Below, piece after piece: positions 16,849 through 25,241 of a DNA stretch of 64,000 bases. The DNA is from Kitasatospora purpeofusca (GTDB lineage: Bacteria > Actinomycetota > Actinomycetes > Streptomycetales > Streptomycetaceae): the NCBI RefSeq assembly GCF_000718025.1, contig NZ_JODS01000006.1, forward strand, positions 124,001 to 188,000, written 5' to 3'. The notes under the pieces were generated by a model. It was given only the letters and a program-made list of their open reading frames with translations, made no database searches and was not told the DNA's origin. The translations under genes were made by a program, and so were the position numbers. Every line of letters begins with the position of its first letter. Within the stretch, counting starts at the first letter, position 1.

Positions 16849-18404
16849 TTCTGGACCACCTTGATGTTGCCGAGCCCGATCCGCAGCGCGAGGTCGAGCG
16901 TTCCCTTGGATGTCTGTCCGTTCGCCGGCAGCACCTGGTAGCTGCGCTTGCCCGGGCCGTCGTCGGGGCCGTCCAGGCCCGGCACCCGGACCTGGCCCAG
17001 GCCGACCTCGGCCCGTACGTTCACCGTCACGTCCGGGGGCACCGTCACGGTCAGGTCCCCGGCACCGAGCTCCACCTCGGTGGCCAGGGTCGCGCCGGCC
17101 GGGTCGAGCCCGCCGAGGTCCAGCCGTGCCGAGCCGATCCCCAGCGTGTACTTCGCCTCCAGCCGGCCCGCCGTGACGGCCGTCCAGGTGCGCTCGCCCA
17201 GCAGGTTCTGCGCCGAGACCGAGGACTGGCCGATCGCGGTCAGCGCGACCGTCAGCAGCACACCCGGGACCACCAGCCGGCGGGCCCGGCCGAACTTGGC
17301 GCCGAGCAGCAGGGTCAGACCGATCACCAGCAGCGCCGTCGCCAGCACCGTGTCGGCGGCCACGGCCGCCCCGCCGTCGGCCGAGGCGGACCAGACCGCG
17401 CTGGCCGCGCCCACCGCCAGCAGCAGGCCGATCAGGCCGAGCGGGGAGCGCTCGCGCCGGTGCACCACCACGGCCGGGCGCGGCGCGGGCGGCGGGGTCG
17501 GGCCGGTCCCCTTGCGCAGCGGGTCGCCCTGCGGCAGGTCCGTCCGCTGCCACCAGGGCCGGGCCGGGGTGCCGTACGGCGGGGTCGGGGTGCCGTACGG
17601 CGGCGCCGGCGGTGCGGGGGGTGCGGGCGGGGCCGGCGGCTCCCCGCCGTACGGGTTGCGCTCGGGGTGGCGCGGGTCCCACAGGTAGCCGGTCGGACCG
17701 GCGTGCGGGGTGTCGGCGGGGACGGTGCCGGCGGCCCGCTCCCGGGCGTGCCGGGCCCGGGCGTCCGCGTCCTCCTCCTCCGGCGGCCAGCGGTAGCCGC
17801 TCGCTGCGGCCCGGGCGTCCGGTCCGGCGTCCGGGAACCAGCGGTCGTACGGGCCGCCGGTCCGGTCGCCCGGGCCGAGGCCGTGCGGGTGCCCGAAGTC
17901 GTGGCCGCGGCGGCGGTTGCGCCGGCCCCGGATCCGGCCGCGCCGGCGCTCGGGGTCGTAGCGGACGGCGAGGAACACCATCCCGGCGAGCAGCAGCAGC
18001 GGGAACAGCTGGTCGCCGTCGCCCATCGAGGAGAAGAAGACACCGGTGCCGATCACGGTCAGCAGCACCGCGCCGACCGACTGGCCGTCCACCCGCCCGG
18101 TGAGCACCCGCTGGAGCTCGGTGCGGCCCGAGCGCCCGCCGCCCTTGCCGTCCGCGCCGGGCTCGGTCGGCACGATCAGCCAGGCGAGCCCGTACAGGAA
18201 CAGGCCGAGGCCGCCGGAGAGGCAGAGCACGACCGTGACGACGCGGAACACCACCGGGTCGATGTCCAGGTGCCGGCCGAGACCGCCGCAGACGCCGGCG
18301 ACCACGCGGTGGCGCTCGGCCCGGGTCAGTGGCGGCCGGTCGGGTGCGGTCCGGGCGCCCGGCCCGGCCTCGTGGAGCTCCTCGGTACGGTGGTCTTCGG
18401 TCAT
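16845..18404 (-). CDS. PspC-domain protein with LiaF-like C-terminal domain, 519 aa
   Basis: Residues ~26-85 form a PspC domain (VAGVCGGLGRHLDIDPVVFRVVTVVLCLSGGLGLFLYGLAWLIVP) with its usual membrane-associated helices. A second hydrophobic hairpin lies near ~105-145. A long Arg/Gly/Pro-rich linker follows, including a tandem GTPTPPYGTPARP-like stretch. Near the C-terminus there are two or three transmembrane segments, then a ~110-residue beta-rich tail (LEAKYTLGIGSARLDLGG, LGAGDLTVTVPPDVTVNV). That tail resembles the LiaF/toast-rack domains of cell-envelope stress regulators. The gene is divergent from a PspC histidine kinase, so it probably belongs to the same sensing circuit. A -10-like CAGGAT lies six bases upstream of the ATG, with TTGGGC 17 bases further upstream, suggesting a leaderless transcript. 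Confidence 0.87.
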   Translation of the reverse strand: MTEDHRTEELHEAGPGARTAPDRPPLTRAERHRVVAGVCGGLGRHLDIDPVVFRVVTVVLCLSGGLGLFLYGLAWLIVPTEPGADGKGGGRSGRTELQRVLTGRVDGQSVGAVLLTVIGTGVFFSSMGDGDQLFPLLLLAGMVFLAVRYDPERRRGRIRGRRNRRRGHDFGHPHGLGPGDRTGGPYDRWFPDAGPDARAAASGYRWPPEEEDADARARHARERAAGTVPADTPHAGPTGYLWDPRHPERNPYGGEPPAPPAPPAPPAPPYGTPTPPYGTPARPWWQRTDLPQGDPLRKGTGPTPPPAPRPAVVVHRRERSPLGLIGLLLAVGAASAVWSASADGGAAVAADTVLATALLVIGLTLLLGAKFGRARRLVVPGVLLTVALTAIGQSSVSAQNLLGERTWTAVTAGRLEAKYTLGIGSARLDLGGLDPAGATLATEVELGAGDLTVTVPPDVTVNVRAEVGLGQVRVPGLDGPDDGPGKRSYQVLPANGQTSKGTLDLALRIGLGNIKVVQK

Positions 18405-18410
18405 GCCACC

Positions 18411-18439
18411 ATCCTGGTGGGTGCCGGAGCCGGGCCCAA
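18411..18439 (-). promoter_or_regulatory. Leaderless-type promoter of PspC/LiaF-like gene
   Basis: Read on the minus strand: -35 TTGGGC (18439-18434), 17-base spacer, -10 CAGGAT (18416-18411), then six bases to the ATG at 18404. A divergent start, with AACGAT at 18524-18529, serves the sensor kinase. Confidence 0.5.
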
Positions 18440-18536
18440 CCGGTCCCGCCCCTGCTCGGACCCTGACTTGTCCCTGAGAAGGGTCAGGGCTTCACCCTGA
18501 TGCGTGCGGGTCGGCCCGCGTGGAACGATCGGTGCC

Positions 18537-20078
18537 GTGGCAGCACCCGGTTCCGATCCCCGTTCCCTCGCCCCCGAGCCCGCGCCGGCCGGGGGTGCCG
18601 ACCCGTCCGTGCCCGGTGACGGGAAGCCGCCGTACCGCCGGCTGTACCGCAGCCCGCAGGGGCGGATGCTCGGCGGCGTCGCGCACGGACTGGCCGTGCA
18701 CCTCGGACTGCCCGTCAGCTGGGTGCGGATCGCCTTCGTGGTGCTGTTCTTCGCCCAGGGGCTCGGCGGACTGCTGTACGCGGCGTTCTGGTTCGTGGTG
18801 CCGATCGGTATCGGCGAGCCGGCCCCGCGCGGCGGCGGCCCGCACTGGCTGTACGTCAACGGCACCTTCGTCCCGGTGGCCGCCGGGACGGCGGGCGGCG
18901 GGGACCTGAGCAAGGGCGGCGGCCGGCGCGGCGGCGAGCTCAACAAGGACGGCGGGCGCCGCGGCGGGTGGATCGGCCGGATGCGCGAGGTGCTGCAGCA
19001 CACGCTCCGCGGCGAGCCCGTCGAGCTGGGCGAGGCGCCGGCCGGCACCCCGGCCGCAGGTACCGCCGGGACGGGCACGGCCGGCGGGACCGGCACGGGC
19101 CAGCGGCAGGGCGGCCTCGGCCAGCTGGCCGCCCTGGTGATGCTGGTGATCGGCGTGATCGCGCTGCTCAACGCGCTCAATGTGCAGACCGCCAAGCCGT
19201 ACACCTGGCCGCTGCTGGCGATCGGCGTCGGCGTGGCGCTGGTCTGGCGGCAGGCCGACGACTCGCGCTGGCAGCGCTGGTTCGGCCTGGAGGAGGGCGA
19301 GAAGCGGCGCGGCGCCTACACCCGGGTCGGCGCGGGCGTGCTGCTGGTGGTGGCCGGCATCATCGCCTTCCTCGCCACCCAGGGCAGCGGCTCGACCATC
19401 GGCTCGGTGGTCGAGGCCTCGCTGGCGGTGCTCGCGGGTGTGCTGGTGTTGGTGGGCCCGTACGCGCTGCGGATGTGGCAGGACCTCGGCGCCGAGCGCA
19501 CCGCCCGCATCCGGGCCCAGGAGCGCGCCGAGATCGCCGCCCATGTGCACGACTCGGTGCTGCACACGCTGACCCTGATCCAGCGCCGGGCCGAGGACCC
19601 CAAGGAGGTGCTGCGGCTCGCCCGCGCCCAGGAGCGCGAACTGCGGTTGTGGCTCTACCGCCCGGAGGCGGTCGCCGAGGCGGCGCCGGACACCATGGCG
19701 GAGAGCCTGCGGGCGGTGGTCGCCGAGGTCGAGGACCGGCACGGCGTCCCGGTCGAGGTGGTGGTCGTCGGCGACTGCCCGATGGACGACCGGATCGCGG
19801 CCCAGATGCAGGCCGCGAGGGAGGCGACCGTCAACGCGGCCAAGTACGGTGGCGGGGGACCGGTCCAGGTCTACGCCGAGGTCGAGGGGAGGACCGTGAT
19901 GGTGTTCGTCCGCGACCACGGACCCGGTTTCGACCCGGACACGGTGCCGGAGGACCGGATGGGCGTACGCGAGTCGATCCTCGGCCGGATGAAGCGCAAC
20001 GGCGGCACCGCACGGGTGCGGCCCGCGCCGGACGGCGGGACCGAGGTCGAGCTGGAGATGGAGAGGGCCAATGACTGA
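18537..20078 (+). CDS. PspC-domain sensor histidine kinase, 513 aa
   Basis: Membrane sensor kinase of the DesK/NarL-partner class. Residues ~34-92 form a PspC domain (GRMLGGVAHGLAVHLGLPVSWVRIAFVVLFF). A Gly-rich linker is followed by about four more transmembrane helices (~195-320). The dimerisation/phospho-acceptor helix is AEIAAHVHDSVLHTLTLIQ, with His338 as the likely phosphorylated residue. The ATPase domain shows the N box (ATVNAAKYG) and G1 box (VRDHGPGFDPD). Start choice: GTG at 18537, because a -10-like AACGAT ends seven bases upstream; a GTG at 18504 is the alternative. The 3' end overlaps the response regulator gene by eight bases, so they form one two-component system. Confidence 0.88.
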   Translation: MAAPGSDPRSLAPEPAPAGGADPSVPGDGKPPYRRLYRSPQGRMLGGVAHGLAVHLGLPVSWVRIAFVVLFFAQGLGGLLYAAFWFVVPIGIGEPAPRGGGPHWLYVNGTFVPVAAGTAGGGDLSKGGGRRGGELNKDGGRRGGWIGRMREVLQHTLRGEPVELGEAPAGTPAAGTAGTGTAGGTGTGQRQGGLGQLAALVMLVIGVIALLNALNVQTAKPYTWPLLAIGVGVALVWRQADDSRWQRWFGLEEGEKRRGAYTRVGAGVLLVVAGIIAFLATQGSGSTIGSVVEASLAVLAGVLVLVGPYALRMWQDLGAERTARIRAQERAEIAAHVHDSVLHTLTLIQRRAEDPKEVLRLARAQERELRLWLYRPEAVAEAAPDTMAESLRAVVAEVEDRHGVPVEVVVVGDCPMDDRIAAQMQAAREATVNAAKYGGGGPVQVYAEVEGRTVMVFVRDHGPGFDPDTVPEDRMGVRESILGRMKRNGGTARVRPAPDGGTEVELEMERAND

Positions 20079-20748
20079 GGCAGCGCCGGAGCGCCGAGCG
20101 AGGGTCGTCCTGGTGGACGACCACCGGATGTTCCGGACGGGGGTGAGGGCCGAGATCGGGCGCACCGAGACGACCGGCATCGATGTGGTGGGCGAGGCCG
20201 ACGACGTGGAGTCCGCGGTCCGGGTGGTGGCCGAGACGCGGCCCGACGTGGTGCTGCTGGACGTCCACCTGCCCGGCGGCGGCGGGGTCGAGGTGCTGCG
20301 GCGCTCGGCCGGGCTGATGGGCGACCCGGGCGGGGTGCGCTTCCTGGCGCTGTCCGTCTCGGACGCGGCGGAGGACGTGATCGGCGTGATCCGCGGCGGT
20401 GCCCGCGGCTACGTCACCAAGACCATCACCGGGACCGACCTGGTCGACGCGATCTTCCGGATCTCCGACGGGGACGCGGTGTTCTCGCCCCGGCTGGCGG
20501 GCTTCGTGCTGGACGCCTTCGCGGCGACCGACACCCCGCCGGTGGACGAGGACCTGGACCGGCTCACCCAGCGCGAGCGCGAGGTGCTGCGGCTGATCGC
20601 CCGGGGGTACGCGTACAAGGAGATCGCCAAGCAGCTGTTCATCTCGGTGAAGACGGTGGAGAGCCACGTCTCGGCGGTGCTGCGCAAGCTCCAGCTGAGC
20701 AACCGGCACGAGCTGACCCGCTGGGCCACCGCCCGCCGGCTGGTCTGA
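20071..20748 (+). CDS. NarL/LuxR-family response regulator, 225 aa
   Basis: The receiver domain covers ~10-130 (VVLVDDHRMFRTGVRAEI) with phospho-acceptor Asp64 in VVLLDVHLPGG. The C-terminal LuxR-type helix-turn-helix is at ~165-225 (LTQREREVLRLIARGYAYKEIAKQLFISVKTVESHVSAVLRKL). The gene overlaps the PspC histidine kinase by eight bases, so it is the cognate regulator. A likely target is the divergent PspC/LiaF-like gene and the pair's own operon, by analogy with LiaRS and other envelope-stress systems (inference). Length and domain spacing are normal for the family. Confidence 0.95.
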   Translation: MTEAAPERRARVVLVDDHRMFRTGVRAEIGRTETTGIDVVGEADDVESAVRVVAETRPDVVLLDVHLPGGGGVEVLRRSAGLMGDPGGVRFLALSVSDAAEDVIGVIRGGARGYVTKTITGTDLVDAIFRISDGDAVFSPRLAGFVLDAFAATDTPPVDEDLDRLTQREREVLRLIARGYAYKEIAKQLFISVKTVESHVSAVLRKLQLSNRHELTRWATARRLV

Positions 20749-20817
20749 CCGACGGCCGTCCCGCCCTGCCCCGTCCGGTCCGGTCGAGGGCCGGGCGGGG
20801 TTGTCGGTGGGTGGCCA

Positions 20818-20823
20818 TAGACT
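20818..20823 (+). promoter_or_regulatory. -10 box of pcrA
   Basis: TAGACT ends ten bases before the ATG at 20834, giving a nearly leaderless transcript (leader of about 3-4 nt). There is no Shine-Dalgarno in front of this ATG. Confidence 0.5.
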
Positions 20824-20833
20824 CGTCATTGCC

Positions 20834-23473
20834 ATGAATAGCCTCTTTGACGACCTCCCGCTCCCCGGTTTCGAGGCCCCTGCCGCCGGGTCGAAGCAGC
20901 CCGCGCCGCCGATCGACGAGGAGCCGCCGCCGTACGAGGACGACGTCCCGTACGACGCCTTCGAGGAGGCGATCCCCGAGGGGCTGTTCCACACCGACCA
21001 CGCCGCGCAGGCCGAGCGGGACGCCTTCTACCGCAACGGCGCCGCCCGCCCGGTGATCGACCCGGCGGCACTGCTGGAGGGCATGAACGACCCGCAGCGC
21101 GAGGCCGTGCTGCACGCCGGCTCGCCGCTGCTGATCGTGGCCGGCGCCGGCTCCGGCAAGACCAGGGTGCTCACCCACCGGATCGCCCACCTGCTCGGCG
21201 CCCGCGGCGTGCAGCCCGGCGAGGTCCTGGCGATCACCTTCACCAACAAGGCGGCCGGCGAGATGCGCGAGCGCGTCGAGCAGCTGGTCGGCCCGCGCGC
21301 CCGGGCGATGTGGGTGTCCACCTTCCACAGCGCCTGCGTGCGGATCCTGCGCCGCGAGTCCAAGCTGCTCGGCTTCACCTCGTCGTTCTCGATCTACGAC
21401 TCGGCCGACTCGCAGCGGCTGATGGCCCTGGTCTGCCGCGACCTCGACCTGGACCCGAAGCAGTACCCGCCGAAGTCCTTCACCTCGAAGGTCAGCAACC
21501 TCAAGAACGAGCTGATCGACGAGGAGACCTACGCCGACCAGGCCGCCAACCCGATGGAGAAGAAGCTCGCCGAGGCGTACTTCCTCTACCAGCGGCGGCT
21601 GCGCGAGGCCAACGCGCTCGACTTCGACGACATCATCATGACGACGGTGAACCTGCTCCAGGCCTTCCCCGACGTCGCGGAGCACTACCGGCGGCGGTTC
21701 CGGCACATCCTGGTCGACGAGTACCAGGACACCAACCACGCCCAGTACATGCTGGTCCGGGAGCTGAGCGGCGGCGCGGTCGCCGCCGCGCCGAAGCGCA
21801 CCGTCGACGGCGACCTGGTCGACCCGGCGGCCGGCCGGCTCGCCGAGGTGCCGCCCGCCGAGCTGTGCGTGGTCGGTGACGCGGACCAGTCGATCTACGC
21901 CTTCCGCGGCGCGACGATCCGCAACATCCTCCAGTTCGAGGAGGACTACCCGAACGCCACCACGATCCTGCTGGAGCAGAACTACCGCTCCACCCAGACC
22001 ATCCTGAGCGCGGCCAACGCCGTCATCGAGCGCAACGCCAACCGGCGCGCGAAGAAGCTCTGGACGGCCGGCGACGACGGCGAGAAGGTCGTCGGCTACG
22101 TCGCGGACGACGAGCACGGCGAGGCCCAGTTCATCGCCGACGAGATCGACCGGCTCACCGACGCGGACGCGGCCAGGCCCGGGGACGTCGCGATCTTCTA
22201 CCGGACCAACGCGCAGTCCCGCGTCTTCGAAGAGGTGTTCATCCGGGTCGGCCTGCCGTACAAGGTCGTCGGCGGGGTGCGCTTCTACGAGCGCAAGGAG
22301 GTCAAGGACGTCCTCGCCTACCTGCGGGTGCTGTCCAACCCCGAGGACACCGTGCCGCTGCGCCGGATCCTCAACGTGCCCAAGCGCGGCATCGGCGAGC
22401 GTGCCGAGGCGATGATCGACGCGCTGGCCGCGCGCGAGCGGATCTCCTTCGCGCAGGCGCTGCGGCGGGTGGACGAGGCGTACGGCATGGCCGCGCGCTC
22501 GGCCAACGCGGTGAAGAAGTTCAACGAGCTGATGGCCGGGCTGCGCCAGGTCGTCGAGTCCGGGGCGGGTCCGGCCGCGGTGCTGGAGGCGGTGCTGGAG
22601 GAGACCGGCTACCTGGCCGAGCTCCAGGCCTCCACCGACCCGCAGGACGAGACCAGGGTGGAGAACCTCCAGGAGCTGGCCTCGGTCGCCCTGGAGTACG
22701 AGCAGGACCCGGGCGAGCGCCCGGACGCGGGGGAGGACGGCGCGCCGCCGGTCGGCTCGCTGCCCGACTTCCTGGAGCGGGTCGCGCTGGTCGCCGACTC
22801 GGACCAGATCCCCGACGGGGACGACGAGGGCCGGGGCGTCATCACGATGATGACCCTGCACACCGCCAAGGGCCTGGAGTTCCCGGTGGTCTTCCTCACC
22901 GGCATGGAGGACGGCATCTTCCCGCACATGCGGGCGCTCAACCAGGTCAAGGAACTGGAGGAGGAGCGGCGGCTCGCCTACGTCGGGCTCACCCGGGCGC
23001 GGCAGCGGCTCTACCTGACCAGGTCGGTGCTGCGCAGCGCCTGGGGGCAGCCGGCGTACAACCCGGCCTCGCGGTTCCTGGAGGAGATCCCGGAGACGCT
23101 GGTGGAGTGGAAGCGCACGGGGGGCGCCCCGGCGCCGGCCGCGCGCGGCTTCTCCTCGGGGTCGTCCTGGGGCGGGAGGTCCTCGGGCGGCTCGGGCGGG
23201 TCGGGCGGGTCGTCGCGCGGGGGCTCTTCGCGCGGTACGGCGGCGGCCTCGCCGAAGGCGGGCTGGGGGCAGTCGGCGCGGCGTGCGGGTGCGGCGGTGG
23301 AGCGCGAGGTGGTCGCGCTGGCGGTCGGCGACCGGGTCACCCACGACACCTTCGGTCTGGGCACGGTGGTGGCCACCGCCGGTGTCGGCGACAAGGCGCA
23401 GGCCACCGTGGACTTCGGCACGGAGGGCCGCAAGCAGCTGCTGCTGCGCTACGCGCCGGTGGAGAAGCTCTGA
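20834..23473 (+). CDS. pcrA: ATP-dependent DNA helicase PcrA/UvrD, 879 aa
   Basis: Superfamily 1A 3'-5' helicase for nucleotide excision repair and replication-conflict resolution. After a ~75-residue acidic N-terminal extension the motifs appear in order: Q-motif region (MNDPQREAVLHAGSPLLIVAGAGSGKTRVL, Walker A), Ia (ITFTNKAAGEM), II (LVDEYQDTN), III (GDADQSIYAFRGA), IV (LEQNYRST), V (TLHTAKGLEFPVVFLTGMEDGIFP) and VI (AYVGLTRARQRLYL). The C-terminus has a Gly/Ser-rich linker and a Tudor-like module (VGDRVTHDTFGLGTVVATAG) that in PcrA binds RNA polymerase. Start: ATG at 20834 with MNSLFDDLPLPG, a common actinobacterial N-terminus. The length is slightly above the usual ~750 because of the N-terminal extension and linker. 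Confidence 0.96.
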   Translation: MNSLFDDLPLPGFEAPAAGSKQPAPPIDEEPPPYEDDVPYDAFEEAIPEGLFHTDHAAQAERDAFYRNGAARPVIDPAALLEGMNDPQREAVLHAGSPLLIVAGAGSGKTRVLTHRIAHLLGARGVQPGEVLAITFTNKAAGEMRERVEQLVGPRARAMWVSTFHSACVRILRRESKLLGFTSSFSIYDSADSQRLMALVCRDLDLDPKQYPPKSFTSKVSNLKNELIDEETYADQAANPMEKKLAEAYFLYQRRLREANALDFDDIIMTTVNLLQAFPDVAEHYRRRFRHILVDEYQDTNHAQYMLVRELSGGAVAAAPKRTVDGDLVDPAAGRLAEVPPAELCVVGDADQSIYAFRGATIRNILQFEEDYPNATTILLEQNYRSTQTILSAANAVIERNANRRAKKLWTAGDDGEKVVGYVADDEHGEAQFIADEIDRLTDADAARPGDVAIFYRTNAQSRVFEEVFIRVGLPYKVVGGVRFYERKEVKDVLAYLRVLSNPEDTVPLRRILNVPKRGIGERAEAMIDALAARERISFAQALRRVDEAYGMAARSANAVKKFNELMAGLRQVVESGAGPAAVLEAVLEETGYLAELQASTDPQDETRVENLQELASVALEYEQDPGERPDAGEDGAPPVGSLPDFLERVALVADSDQIPDGDDEGRGVITMMTLHTAKGLEFPVVFLTGMEDGIFPHMRALNQVKELEEERRLAYVGLTRARQRLYLTRSVLRSAWGQPAYNPASRFLEEIPETLVEWKRTGGAPAPAARGFSSGSSWGGRSSGGSGGSGGSSRGGSSRGTAAASPKAGWGQSARRAGAAVEREVVALAVGDRVTHDTFGLGTVVATAGVGDKAQATVDFGTEGRKQLLLRYAPVEKL

Positions 23474-23571
23474 GCCGACCGGCGCGTCCGGTGGTCTGGT
23501 CGGCGGCCCGTTCGGTGACCTGGTCGGCGGCCCGATCGGCGGCCTGACCGGGGTTGCCCGGGGGCGCTCGG

Positions 23572-23592
23572 CCCGCGCTGTCTCAGCGCGGG
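23572..23592. terminator. Hairpin overlapping the M23 peptidase stop
   Basis: An 8-bp perfect stem (cccgcgct at 23572-23579, agcgcggg at 23585-23592) across the stop codon of the minus-strand M23 gene, in the 109-base convergent gap after pcrA. The same gap holds a repeated ctggtcggcggcccg block (two near-identical copies). Confidence 0.5.
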
Positions 23593-24413
23593 TCGAGGCC
23601 CTGGGCGAGGAACCAGGGCAGCGGGTCGACGGGCGCGCCGCCGTCGGCCGGGCGGATCTCGAAGTGCAGGTGGGGGCCGGTGCTGTTGCCGCTGCTGCCG
23701 ACGAAGGCGATGACGTCGCCCGCCTTCACCGTGCCCTTGCGGATCTTGTACGACCGCAGGTGGCAGTACCAGGCCTCGGTGCCGTCGGCCATCTTGAGTA
23801 TCGTCATGTAGCCGTACGAAGGGTTCCACTGGGTCCGGATCGTGCCGTCCGTGACGGCCATGACGGCGGAGCCGCCGTCCACCGGGAAGTCGATGCCGGT
23901 GTGCCGCTTCGACCAGTGGGTGCCGGCCGCGCCGAAGACCTCGCCCAGGCCGTGCTGGGCCACCGGCATCGCGATCCTGGGGCGCTCCGGCGGGGCCTGG
24001 TCGGTCGTGGTGACCTGGGCGGCCGGCTGCCCGGCGGGGTCGGTCCCGCCCTGGGTGCCGGTGAGCGGCTGCCGGGCGTCGCCCCGGGAGGCCTGGGCGC
24101 CGCCGCCGGAGGCGAGCGCCTGCTGGGCGGCCTGGGCCGCCTGGGCTGCCTGGGCGTTGTCCGCGGCGCCGGCGGTGGCGGTCTGCTCGGGGATCCGGCC
24201 GGCCGCCTGGGCCCGCTGCTGGTCGGCCTCGCCCTGGACGGTGACGGCGGCCGCGGCCGCGACACCGAGCGCGGCCACCGAGGGCAGCGCGACGCGCAGC
24301 AGCGCCGTCCGGGTGGCGGCCTTGGCGGCGTCGCGGCGCTGGGCCCGGGACTGCTCGCGGGCGGCGACGCGCAGTTCCGCACGGGTCGGGCGAGGTGCGG
24401 CTTCGGGAGCCAT
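23583..24413 (-). CDS. M23-family peptidoglycan endopeptidase, 276 aa
   Basis: A secreted or membrane-anchored cell-wall hydrolase. A basic, Ala-rich N-terminus (RAQRRDAAKAATRTALLRVALPSVAALGVAAAAAVTVQG) provides a hydrophobic export segment at ~33-55. A disordered Ala/Gln linker leads to a LytM/M23 domain at ~170-270 with the zinc-binding HTGIDFPVDGG (His and Asp) and HLHFEIRP motifs, so it should be active. Start choice: ATG at 24413, because GAGGAGG lies eight bases upstream and the TACAGT promoter at 24464-24469 lies outside it. The in-frame ATG at 24485 is upstream of that promoter and has no ribosome site. The gene is convergent with pcrA and divergent from icmB. Confidence 0.9.
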   Translation of the reverse strand: MAPEAAPRPTRAELRVAAREQSRAQRRDAAKAATRTALLRVALPSVAALGVAAAAAVTVQGEADQQRAQAAGRIPEQTATAGAADNAQAAQAAQAAQQALASGGGAQASRGDARQPLTGTQGGTDPAGQPAAQVTTTDQAPPERPRIAMPVAQHGLGEVFGAAGTHWSKRHTGIDFPVDGGSAVMAVTDGTIRTQWNPSYGYMTILKMADGTEAWYCHLRSYKIRKGTVKAGDVIAFVGSSGNSTGPHLHFEIRPADGGAPVDPLPWFLAQGLDPR

Positions 24414-24463
24414 CGCGGCTGCCTCCTCGGGCGCGTCGTCGGACGAGGGGGTAAACGACCGAG

Positions 24464-24501
24464 ACTGTAGCCGCAAGCCCGACATCCGGACAAAAGTCCG
24501 G
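24464..24501 (-). promoter_or_regulatory. Promoter and palindromic operator of M23 peptidase gene
   Basis: Minus-strand reading: -35 TTGTCC (24493-24488), 18-base spacer, -10 TACAGT (24469-24464), giving a ~45-nt leader with a strong ribosome site. A perfect inverted repeat ccggac-aaaa-gtccgg (24486-24501) overlaps the -35, as a repressor operator would. Confidence 0.55.
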
Positions 24502-24709
24502 TTGTCAAGGGGCTGTGGGCGTGCGGTTGCGGGGTAGAAGCAGGGGAGGGACGGCGGGCGCCTGTGATTTTCCCCTCCTCTTGAGGGGCGGCGGGCCCAA
24601 CCGGGGCGGGTGGCGCTAACCTCCCCTCAGATTGGTTATTGCTCGTTAACTCCGGCCCATGCCCACAAGGCCCGGCGGGGTGTTGGACGACGAGGTCCAG
24701 GAGGCAGTG

Positions 24710-25117
24710 ATGGGTGTGTCAGGACCGATCCGCGTGGTGGTCGCCAAGCCGGGGCTCGACGGGCACGACCGAGGCGCCAAGGTCATCGCGCGCGCCCTGC
24801 GCGACGCCGGCATGGAGGTCATCTACACCGGCCTGCACCAGACGCCGGAGCAGGTGGTCGACACCGCGATCCAGGAGGACGCGGACGGCATCGGCCTGTC
24901 GATCCTGTCCGGCGCGCACATGAGCCTGTGCACGCGGGTGCTGGAGCTGCTGAAGGAGCGGGACGCCGCGGACATCAAGGTGTTCTGCGGCGGGATCATC
25001 CCGCCCGAGGACATCGTCGAGCTGAAGGCGATGGGTGTCGCCGACATCTTCACCCCGGGCACGCCGACCACCGAGGTGGTCGCCTGGGTCACGGCCAACC
25101 TGCGCGCCGCCGGCTGA
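24710..25117 (+). CDS. icmB: Cobalamin-binding small subunit of acyl-CoA mutase (isobutyryl-CoA mutase type), 135 aa
   Basis: A stand-alone B12-binding domain. Adenosylcobalamin-dependent mutases rearrange isobutyryl-CoA and n-butyryl-CoA. The signature VVAKPGLDGHDRGAKVIARALRDAG contains the DxHxxG motif with His19 as the lower axial cobalt ligand. SILSGAH and GGIIPPEDI are the later cofactor-tail contacts, and FTPGTPTTEVVAWV ends the fold. The length matches IcmB-type subunits. No catalytic large subunit lies nearby, so the partner must be encoded elsewhere, as in Streptomyces where icmA and icmB are unlinked. The start is the ATG at 24710, five bases after AGGAGG. A methylmalonyl- or 2-hydroxyisobutyryl-type mutase subunit cannot be fully excluded. 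Confidence 0.8.
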   Translation: MGVSGPIRVVVAKPGLDGHDRGAKVIARALRDAGMEVIYTGLHQTPEQVVDTAIQEDADGIGLSILSGAHMSLCTRVLELLKERDAADIKVFCGGIIPPEDIVELKAMGVADIFTPGTPTTEVVAWVTANLRAAG

Positions 25118-25241
25118 CAGCCGGGCCGGAGTCGGAGCCGCAGTCGGGGCCGGGCGCGTCGTCCGGCCCCGATCCGTGCCGCCGGGTCCGGGACCGCCAC
25201 GTCCCGTTCGCCCGGGACGCTGCGCGTCGGCCGGGCCCGGC

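Noticed and set aside
24414..24485. A 24-codon longer M23 peptidase (start at 24485)
   Set aside because: The likely promoter (24464-24493) lies inside that extension, whereas 24413 has a strong ribosome site.
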